From: Ostreococcus mediterraneus | Taxonomy: Eukaryota; Chlorophyta; Mamiellophyceae; Mamiellales; Bathycoccaceae | Assembly (NCBI GenBank): GCA_012295225.1 | Contig: WMKK01000006.1 | Span: 558,001 to 622,000 of the forward strand | DNA: 64,000 nt | Reading direction: 5' to 3' | Part shown: positions 57,584 through 64,000 of the stretch, one piece after another | How the letters are laid out: every line of letters starts with the position of its first letter | Position numbering within the stretch: the stretch's first letter is position 1 | Position numbers and translations under genes: made by a program | Notes under the pieces: generated by a model | Seen by the model: only the letters and a program-made list of their open reading frames with translations | What the model was told of the DNA's origin: nothing | The model's database searches: none

Positions 57584-58477
57584 CTACGGTGCGCTCGAGC
57601 GGTGATACTTCTTGAGTGGCACCTTTGTGGGCGACACGTCGAGGTGAAGCCACGTCGGCGGCGCGAGGTTTGCTTTAGAACGCGCATCATCCGCGTATCT
57701 CATACCCGCGAGCGCCGAGCGCATGGGCGGAATCGCGGCTAATCGATCACACATTTGCACGTACCACTCATTCACCTCATCACACAACGGGTCTTCGCCG
57801 ACGAACGCGTCGTCGCCAAACCGAGCTTTAAACCGCTCGCGTTCTTCCTGCGCGCGTCGACGAAGCGCGACGGCTTCGGCGTGCGCCATCTTTGCCCGCA
57901 CGCGCGCGCGCTCGATCGCCACGCGCAATGCCATCTCCCCGCGCATATCCTCATCAACAGCCACATCGACGGCATCAACACCGTCGACGCCCGCCGCCCG
58001 TCGACGCGCCCGCCGCGCCTCCGCGAGCACCTCTCGAACCCGCGCGCCGTAATCCACTCCATCCACCACACCACGCACATCATCGCGCTCAACATCCGCA
58101 CCAGGCACGACATCATCATACATCGCCACGTCGTCCTCCGCCGCATCCGTCATCGTCGTCGTCGTAAAATCGAGCGCCCGTCTCGTCGACGCCGTCCCGG
58201 CGTCCTCCCGCCAACCGCCTTCGCGCCGCGCCGCCGACGCCGCCGATGACGGCGGCGACTGCCCACGCCGACCGTCCCGACCACGCGCGCTATCCATATC
58301 CATAGCGTCATCATCACGCGACGCATAGTCACCACCACCACCACCACCCACCGTCGCCGTCATCGTCGTCGGTCGTTTCACCATCGCCATCGTCCCGACA
58401 TCGCCGCCGTCGTCGTCATCGCCCACGCCACCCACGCCGCCGCCGCCGCCCTCACCGCGCCACAACGAAAACTTCAT
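57584..58477 (-). CDS. Unrecognised helical protein
   Basis: A 297-residue protein of unknown family. After MKFSLWRGEGGGGG and an Asp/Gly/Ser-rich disordered half, a long Arg/Ala/Glu helix spans about residues 150-240 ([40 protein letters not shown]). The C-terminal 70 residues look folded and may be the conserved core: EDPLCDEVNEWYVQMCDRLA, PPMRSALAGM, NLAPPTWLHLDVSPTKVPLK. The ATG at 58477 was chosen because further upstream is a CGT microsatellite that would encode poly-Arg. It converges on NOT1 (234 bp between stops, AT-rich, TG repeat at 57549-57575). Confidence 0.55.
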   Translation of the reverse strand: MKFSLWRGEGGGGGVGGVGDDDDGGDVGTMAMVKRPTTMTATVGGGGGGDYASRDDDAMDMDSARGRDGRRGQSPPSSAASAARREGGWREDAGTASTRRALDFTTTTMTDAAEDDVAMYDDVVPGADVERDDVRGVVDGVDYGARVREVLAEARRARRRAAGVDGVDAVDVAVDEDMRGEMALRVAIERARVRAKMAHAEAVALRRRAQEERERFKARFGDDAFVGEDPLCDEVNEWYVQMCDRLAAIPPMRSALAGMRYADDARSKANLAPPTWLHLDVSPTKVPLKKYHRSSAP

Positions 58478-58494
58478 CTTCACCCCCAACGCCA

Positions 58495-58535
<41 letters not shown>

Positions 58536-59264
58536 GCACTGACCCCACGCGCGCGTCGCGTCGCTCGATTTTGAATGCGATTCAAAAAAAAAACGCTTTT
58601 CCCGCGCGCGTCCCGTCGCGATAGACACAAAAACCACGCAGCCGCGATATATACGACTATATATACAGTATATTCGCGCGCGCGCGGCCTATTAGTGTGT
58701 GGATATCCCACGACCACGTCGACGTCGACGACGCGGAATCACGTAGTGGACACCGATATCACCCATCGTACACGTCGGCGACCTATCCCATCATCGTCAG
58801 CATCGCACGCACGCCTATGATGACGCCGAATGTCCGAATACCCCACCGGCGCCCGCGCGAGGACGCGATCGATGTCGTGTGCTATTGGACCGTTCATGAC
58901 TCCACGACTCGTCCATCGCGCGCGCGCGGTTGATGCCTTCGAATCCGTAGCAAATGCTCTTGAAATTATTAGAGCCGAAACTGGTCACCCCCGCACTAAA
59001 GGTCCCCGCGCGACGAGATATTTATCGCGATGCGAGAGATATTTATCGCGACGACGACGACGACGACGACGAGGACGACGGATGATTTATCGCGCGAATG
59101 CGCGTACATAACGTCCATGCGACGGGGTTCGCGCGCGCGGTGTGGGCGATGGATGACGCCGCGGGTCCGATCGCCGATGGATCCGTCCGCGTCAGCGCGG
59201 ATAAAGGCGACGGAACCGTCGCGTGGATGGATGGATGGATGGATGGATGAATGAATGTCTGGGT

Positions 59265-59303
<39 letters not shown>

Positions 59304-59557
59304 GAGTGTGCGACGCGCGATCGCGTGCGTGTGCGTTGTATTCGTGTGCGTCGGAGTCGCGTCGTGTGTCGCGTCGGAGCCGCGTCGGTGGGAACGATTC
59401 GATTCCAATCCTTCGCACCCCAATCGGTCCTCGAGACGCGCGCGCGATATTTTCGCGGGATTGGATTCATCCATTCGTGGACATCGATCGTCGACGGACG
59501 GAGGACGCGACGTGATCGACGACGCGCGCGCGGTGGAGGACGACAGGGATTATTTCG
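58478..59557. promoter_or_regulatory. Long divergent intergenic region with several short repeats
   Basis: About 1.08 kb. Seen in order: (CGT)n at 58501-58534; a TATA-rich run at 58645-58675 (GATATATACGACTATATATA), likely promoter of the minus-strand gene; an inverted copy of the GTTCGGACAT word at about 58826-58840; GAGATATTTATCGCGA twice at 59015-59030 and 59036-59051 with a partial third at 59084; (GGAT)6 at 59225-59249; (CGT)11 at 59268-59302. A 93-codon plus-strand frame at 58830-59111 is undecided. No RNA gene seen. Confidence 0.45.
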
Positions 59558-61246
59558 ATGCGTTCGATGCGCGCGCACGCGGTGGTGGGTGATGTCGCGC
59601 GAGGGCGCGCGAGGACGCGGAGGACGACGACGCGGGCGAGCGCGCCGCGGGGCTGTCCGAGTCCGAGTCACGGCGCGAGGGAGAATCAGCAGAGCCGGAG
59701 GGATGGGGTGAAGGCGCAGAACGCGCGGTTTGATGCGCGGGCGTCGGCGGTGGATGCGAGCGCGGTGCGCGGACGGGCGGAGACGACGACGTCTTCGTCG
59801 CCGACGACGACGACGTCTTCGACGACGCGCGCGAGCGAGTCGCGACAGACGCGGACGACGTCTGAGCGCGCGCGAAGACGAATTAAGATGAGAGATGTGC
59901 GCTGCGTCGTTCTCGCGGGTGGTGCGGATGAGACGAATCCTTTGACGAAGAATCGAGCGAGAAGTGCGATGCGACTCGGAGGGCCGTACAGGGTGATTGA
60001 TTTTCCAATGACAAACTTGATCAATTCGGGGGCGAGGCAAATGTACGTGTTGACGCAGTATAATTCGCACTCGCTCGTGTCGCACGTCAGTCGAGCGTTT
60101 CCCGCGGAGATGTTTGGGAACAATTATGAAGGTTTTGTTGAGGTGTTGCCTACGTCGCAATCTCGCGAACACGGGGAGACGTGGAGCGTGGGGAGCGCGG
60201 ATTGCGTGCTGCGACACTTAACCGCCGGTTCGTTGACCAAGCAGCGGTTCGACGTGGAGTGGGAAGATGAATGCTTGGCCGAGCTCGGATCGTTGCAAGA
60301 GTGCTCGGCATATGCCGCGGATGGCGTCACCATCGTTCTCGCCGCCGAACAGCTGTACGAGATGGATTTCAACCAGTTTTTGGAACAACACTTGGCGAGC
60401 GGCGCCGACGTGACCATCGGCATGCACACCGACGCCGACGCGGGGAGCGCCACGCGGCTGGGCGTCATGGATGTCGACGAAAATACTGGAGAGGTGTTTT
60501 CGTTCGTTGAAAAACCAGACATCGAAAAGCTCGCAGAGTTTATGGAGTGCTCGACGGAAGCAGAGTTGAACGCGTGCTCATTCAAGGTGAATATGGGCGT
60601 GTACGCGTTTAACAACTCTGTACTGGAAGAGTTGTTGGTGAATTCCAAAGTCGACTCAACTCGACACGAGTTTGGCTCGCACGTTATTCCATACGCATTG
60701 GATCGTGGCTACAAGGTGTCTTCATTCAGACACGAGGCGTACTGGCAGCCGATTCGCTCGTTGCGAGACTGCTACGAGGCGAACATCTCCGTGGCAACCG
60801 ACGGCGCCGCCGCGTCGCTGCTTTCGTTCGACCGCGTCATGTTCACCAAGCCCAACTTCCTGCCGCCGACGACGTTTTATGGATCTAGTTTAGTCCAAGG
60901 CTCGATCGTTTCCGACGGATGCGTGATCCACGACGAGTCCAAAGTCATCGACTCTGTCGTCGGTCCGTGCACGATTCTTGGCAAAAACGTTTCACTCGAG
61001 CGCGTCGTCCTCGTCGGTCGCGATGAAATGCTCAAAAGAGCTGGCACAAAAGTGCCAGACGTTGGGGAGAACACCACGCTACGTAACTGCGTCGTCGATT
61101 CTGATGCTATTATTGGCGCAAACGTCAGCATCACCAACGCGCGCGGCATCCAAAATATGGATTGCTCCGACTACGGCTACGTCATCACCGAAGGCATCGT
61201 CACCATCCTCGGCGGCGTTGTCATCCCTGATGGCTTCAAGATGTAA
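59558..61246 (+). CDS. ADP-glucose pyrophosphorylase-like subunit, catalytically degenerate
   Basis: A 562-residue protein with the AGPase fold over its whole length: RVIDFPMTNLINSGARQMYV, LTQYNSHSLVSHVSRAF, EGFVEVLPTSQS, FSFVEKPD, VNMGVYAFNNSVLEELL and the beta-helix end (TTLRNCVVDSDAIIGANVSI, ending VVIPDGFKM). Key sites are altered: the [13 protein letters not shown] loop reads [30 protein letters not shown] reads WSVGSADCVLRH, and GDHLYRMDY, which holds the catalytic Asp, reads AAEQLYEMDF. It probably acts as a regulatory (large-type) partner of the small subunit at 4233-5849. The first 105 residues are Arg/Ala/Thr-rich and include a transit peptide. ATG 59558; later starts are possible. 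Confidence 0.85.
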   Translation: MRSMRAHAVVGDVARGRARTRRTTTRASAPRGCPSPSHGARENQQSRRDGVKAQNARFDARASAVDASAVRGRAETTTSSSPTTTTSSTTRASESRQTRTTSERARRRIKMRDVRCVVLAGGADETNPLTKNRARSAMRLGGPYRVIDFPMTNLINSGARQMYVLTQYNSHSLVSHVSRAFPAEMFGNNYEGFVEVLPTSQSREHGETWSVGSADCVLRHLTAGSLTKQRFDVEWEDECLAELGSLQECSAYAADGVTIVLAAEQLYEMDFNQFLEQHLASGADVTIGMHTDADAGSATRLGVMDVDENTGEVFSFVEKPDIEKLAEFMECSTEAELNACSFKVNMGVYAFNNSVLEELLVNSKVDSTRHEFGSHVIPYALDRGYKVSSFRHEAYWQPIRSLRDCYEANISVATDGAAASLLSFDRVMFTKPNFLPPTTFYGSSLVQGSIVSDGCVIHDESKVIDSVVGPCTILGKNVSLERVVLVGRDEMLKRAGTKVPDVGENTTLRNCVVDSDAIIGANVSITNARGIQNMDCSDYGYVITEGIVTILGGVVIPDGFKM

Positions 61247-61507
61247 GAAAGAAGCAGTTCCGTCAATCACAAAGAAACAAACATACAAAAGTGCTCTCTA
61301 ATTAAAAGAGACACGAGCCCTGTACATTTCAAATTAACATTCTAGCAGGGAGTCCGGATTTCCACGCACCAACGCGACGTTCGTAGTACTGTATTTTGCA
61401 AGAAAACGCTACCGTAGAGCTCAAAAGAATCAAATCGCAAACAATTACAATCGCAAACGCTAACAACAATCCTACGTGTACGCTGGTATACTATAATGTA
61501 CATGTCC

Positions 61508-62617
61508 CTACAGCTTGAACATGCGCTCAGTGCTACCGTTGGACCTCGGCGAATCCGCGTCATCCAACAGCTTGCCTCGCTCATCATCCGAACCGTTACC
61601 TTCGCCTTCACCGGTGATTTTCTCAATATCCTCATTCATTTTTGTCGATTGATAATAAATAAAGCCAAGAACGTTCACGGTGTAACCTAATAATTGCACG
61701 AGTGTCGTCTTCTCACCGAGGAAGATGACGCTAAACATGATTATGGCGACGTTTCGCACTTGTCCGGCGGCTTTAAACGTCAACGAACCACATTGCTTGA
61801 TCACTCCTAGCGTGCTCGTCATAACTAAAAATCCTAGTATGGACACCCAAACGAACGGCCATGGATTTGCCCATACGATGGCAAGGTCTCCATTGAGCGT
61901 GATTTCTCGTTGCTCAAAAATCGCCACGCCGACGGCGAGAAAGAAAAAGTTCGCCGGACACGTATAAAACAACCCTTCAAGAAGTCCGAACCGCCTCGGC
62001 CCCATAAAGTGCTGAAACAATACCATTCTAATCGACTCCGACGCTTCACCAACGATCATCAAAAGCAAGCCAAACATGGTGAACGTTTCCTCTGTGACGC
62101 ACGCCACCGCCATACCCAGCGTCATCGTTCCCACCGCGATGACTTTCTCTTTCGTCGCCGTGTCTAATCCACAGACTACGAGCATGCAAAATACCACACA
62201 CGGACTCAACGACTTCATCATCTGTATGAAACTCACGGACAGATACAAGTATAATTGATTGCCCGCCGCGAACGTCACCGCGGTGAAGAAACCAATGGGA
62301 AACACCGTAAGCAGCCACTCACGCAACGTCAGCACGCGTTCAAGCTTCACTGAGCCTGTGATGACTAACAGGGCTGCAATAAACCACGACAAGAGCGGCC
62401 CAGTTGCGGATACGATGATTGGGTACGGGAACTTGACTTCGTTGAGGATTTTGTCATTGACGATGATGATCAGCCCACTCGTGATGCCCCAAAACAGCAA
62501 GAACAACGTCGCTTTCAGCCCATAGATCGTGCGCACGAGCTCGCGCGATGTTTTTGAGTCGTGCAAGTCCATGCTCGGGTCGAACATCGCGCGCAGAACG
62601 GTGGTAAACGCAGGCAT
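61508..62617 (-). CDS. TPT/EamA-family (drug/metabolite superfamily) sugar-phosphate or nucleotide-sugar transporter
   Basis: A 369-residue protein with about ten membrane spans, starting with ATLFLLFWGITSGLIIIVND and KFPYPIIVSATGPLLSWFIA. TPT-type landmarks are YLYLSVSFIQMMKSLSPCVV and the last repeat TFKAAGQVRNVAIIMFSVIF with LLGYTVNVLGFIYY. The C-terminal tail is soluble and acidic. Such proteins exchange sugar phosphates or nucleotide sugars across plastid or Golgi membranes; substrate cannot be read from the sequence. The N terminus lacks a transit peptide, which favours the secretory system. ATG 62617 chosen; the frame upstream only has GTG. Confidence 0.85.
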   Translation of the reverse strand: MPAFTTVLRAMFDPSMDLHDSKTSRELVRTIYGLKATLFLLFWGITSGLIIIVNDKILNEVKFPYPIIVSATGPLLSWFIAALLVITGSVKLERVLTLREWLLTVFPIGFFTAVTFAAGNQLYLYLSVSFIQMMKSLSPCVVFCMLVVCGLDTATKEKVIAVGTMTLGMAVACVTEETFTMFGLLLMIVGEASESIRMVLFQHFMGPRRFGLLEGLFYTCPANFFFLAVGVAIFEQREITLNGDLAIVWANPWPFVWVSILGFLVMTSTLGVIKQCGSLTFKAAGQVRNVAIIMFSVIFLGEKTTLVQLLGYTVNVLGFIYYQSTKMNEDIEKITGEGEGNGSDDERGKLLDDADSPRSNGSTERMFKL

Positions 62618-62858
62618 CTTGGCCAACACTAAACACCACCGCACGTCCGTCCCACCAACTCAGCCCTAGACTCGAGATACGTTTACAAGCTTTACCTCGC
62701 GTCGCCGTCGTTCTCGTCGACGTCTTTGAGCGCGTCTTGGTTTTATTTTATGAGTCTACGCGCGCGATGTGCGGCGCGTGGGAAACTGAGGCTACGTCGG
62801 AGTCGTCTATTACATACTCTAAGTTTTCGTTTTCTAAACTTTGTCAAATCAAATGTAT

Positions 62859-63290
62859 CTACACCTGCGTGTCCTCATCTGCCTCTTTGTCATCGCTCTC
62901 ATCTTTATCATCGCCGTCTTCACCATCCTTGTCGCCCCCGTCGTCATCCGCGCGCTCTTTGTCGTCGCTGGACTTTTTCGCGCGCTTATTCGACTGGAAC
63001 TGATGCAACGTCGCGCGCACTTCATCCTTCAAATCCCCGAAATCACATTCTTCTATCGCCGCCAAGACGTCTTCTGCGGATATAGTGCTCCGTTTATGAT
63101 CGCGGCTGATTTCATTGGCGGTGGCGGTGATGTAGTGGATGAAAATCTTTGCGCACTCGCCGTAGGCGTGCAAGGCATCTTTTTGAATGCTTGGTTCGAA
63201 CGTCACACCTTTGGCGTCGACGTTATCGAGGGTGGAGAGCTTGTTCTTGACTAGGCGCTTGATGTGCGCGCGGGGGAGCTCTTCGTCCAT
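62859..63290 (-). CDS. DNA polymerase epsilon subunit POLE3/Dpb4-like histone-fold protein
   Basis: A 143-residue protein. Residues 1-95 form an NF-YB-type histone fold: ELPRAHIKRLVKNKLSTL, ALHAYGECAKIFIHYITATA, and STISAEDVLAAIEECDFGDL, which is closest to POLE3/Dpb4 rather than NF-YB. The remaining 45 residues are Asp/Lys/Glu-rich, as in POLE3. It would pair with POLE4/Dpb3 in polymerase epsilon and perhaps in chromatin remodelling. ATG 63290 is used; the frame extends upstream to GTG only, in Arg/Ser-rich sequence. The gap 62618-62858 to the transporter start holds no feature I can name. Confidence 0.85.
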   Translation of the reverse strand: MDEELPRAHIKRLVKNKLSTLDNVDAKGVTFEPSIQKDALHAYGECAKIFIHYITATANEISRDHKRSTISAEDVLAAIEECDFGDLKDEVRATLHQFQSNKRAKKSSDDKERADDDGGDKDGEDGDDKDESDDKEADEDTQV

Positions 63291-63476
63291 GGGTGTACGC
63301 GAACGGTACTTTCGACGCGGCGGCGTCGAGGTGTGCGGACGTCGGGTGCAACTGCACGCGAGACTTGCGAGCTGTCGGGTGATTTTTTGGCTTTCGGGTG
63401 GCACGTGATGATTCTTAAAAGCTTACAAGTTGATGGACTGCATATTAGATGGCTAGATGGCGAGCTTATTAGTTTT

Positions 63477-64000
63477 TTAAGAGTAACGCCAGTTGAAGCC
63501 CTTTAGAGAATTGCTTAAATTGCTGACGTCTTTCGTGAGCGCGTCCTCCTTGGCTTTCAAATCTGAGACGAGTTTGGCGCGTTCCTTATCGGTGGCATTC
63601 AAGGTGTCGCGCAAATTCGCCTCGACGGTGTCTGGATGTGCGTTAGTGTGCGCCGCGAGTGCACGCGAGCGCTCGGCACTGACGGCTTCCAAGTTGTATT
63701 CGAACAAGTTGTCCCACTTGTTGTCGAGGATGGCCAACGCGGTTTTGAGCGGCGTCGCGGCGTACAACACGCCGGCACGTTGTTCGACCAAACCTTCACG
63801 TAACAACTTGATGATACCACCTTCTATATCGAAATCGACATCCACGCCAAAGCTCTTCTTCAAGAACTCTTCGCATTCAATGTCAATTTCCTTGAGCGTC
63901 ATGCTCTTGCCTTTGACGGAGAGGATGATGTACGCCAAAACCATCTCCTTGCACTCTTGATCCTCCATGGACTCCAACAAATGCATCAACATGCCTTCTT
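63477..64000 (-). CDS. C-terminal part of a DUF3754-like protein (runs off the window)
   Basis: The frame is open to the last base, so this is only the C-terminal 174 or so residues. The block DQECKEMVLAYIILSVKGKS, then DIECEEFLKKSFGVDVDFDI, EGGIIKLLREGLVEQRAG and TPLKTALAILDNKWDNLFEY resembles the C-terminal domain of plant DUF3754 proteins, whose upstream part usually carries membrane spans. A charged coiled coil (ATDKERAKLVSDLKAKEDAL) ends the protein. Function is unknown and the assignment rests on memory of the domain, so it is tentative. It is transcribed in the same direction as POLE3, 186 bp upstream of that gene's ATG. Confidence 0.55.
   Translation of the reverse strand, partial: EGMLMHLLESMEDQECKEMVLAYIILSVKGKSMTLKEIDIECEEFLKKSFGVDVDFDIEGGIIKLLREGLVEQRAGVLYAATPLKTALAILDNKWDNLFEYNLEAVSAERSRALAAHTNAHPDTVEANLRDTLNATDKERAKLVSDLKAKEDALTKDVSNLSNSLKGFNWRYS

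Noticed and set aside
58830-59111. 93-codon plus-strand frame containing DAFESVANALEIIRAETG
   Set aside because: A short natural-looking stretch, but it starts in promoter-like sequence and ends in a CGA repeat; not enough support to call a gene.

Overview
The window is nuclear DNA of a very compact, GC-rich green picoalga; a member of the Mamiellales, most likely an Ostreococcus-like organism, fits best. Reasons seen in the sequence: 39 protein genes in 64 kb, gaps of often 40-150 bp, few and short introns with a strict CTGAC branch site, and plastid or starch genes (both ADP-glucose pyrophosphorylase subunits, digalactosyldiacylglycerol synthase, plastid RbfA, plastid-type lysophosphatidate acyltransferase) beside typical eukaryotic nuclear genes (CCR4-NOT scaffold, eIF4A, COG7, VPS35, FANCM, MIC60). 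The species is an inference. No mobile element, viral relic, CRISPR array, rRNA or convincing tRNA was seen.

Layout. 1-6.5 kb: REXO4-like exonuclease (-), COG7 (+), AGPase small subunit (-, two exons). 6.5-16 kb: kinesin (+) overlapping a C9orf85-like gene (+) by ATGA, digalactosyl lipid synthase (-), J-domain protein (-), CobW-type metallochaperone (+), a secretory thioredoxin-fold protein (+). 16-28 kb: a small secreted protein (-), MIC60 (-), RbfA (+), RPAC1 (-), FANCM helicase (+), an unrecognised Cys-containing protein (-), mitochondrial ATP synthase subunit d (+). 28-38 kb: tubulin ligase-like enzyme (+) convergent with a three-exon unknown gene (-) so that both stop codons share one CTAG, PIN-like carrier (+), SF-assemblin (-), COX11 (+), a BRCA1/BARD1-type RING-BRCT protein (+), a secreted Cys-rich protein (-), a membrane protein (+), a CS-cyclophilin fusion (-). 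38-51 kb: VPS35 (-), LPAAT (+), cytochrome P450 (+), a plastid-like unknown (-), CCDC25 (+), eIF4A (-), riboflavin synthase (+), a two-exon GATA factor (-). 51-64 kb: NOT1 (+), an unknown (-), a divergent AGPase-like subunit (+), a TPT/EamA transporter (-), POLE3/Dpb4 (-) and the C-terminal part of a DUF3754-like protein (-) cut by the window end.

Genes are mostly housekeeping and not functionally clustered. Two links stand out: the AGPase catalytic small subunit and a second AGPase-like subunit whose catalytic motifs are degenerate lie about 54 kb apart; and kinesin, tubulin ligase-like enzyme and SF-assemblin form a cytoskeleton set that is notable if the alga lacks a flagellum. Six introns can be placed by hand (in the AGPase small subunit, ATP synthase d, the 134-residue unknown [two], VPS35 and GATA genes); five carry an exact CTGAC and most start GTGCGTG or GTACG. 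Start codons were set to ATG by eye and are less certain than stops. I saw no obvious defence or other novel multi-gene system; the most unusual signals are gene overlaps, the degenerate AGPase subunit, the shortened NOT1, a stop-free intron in VPS35 and a motif repeated between genes.
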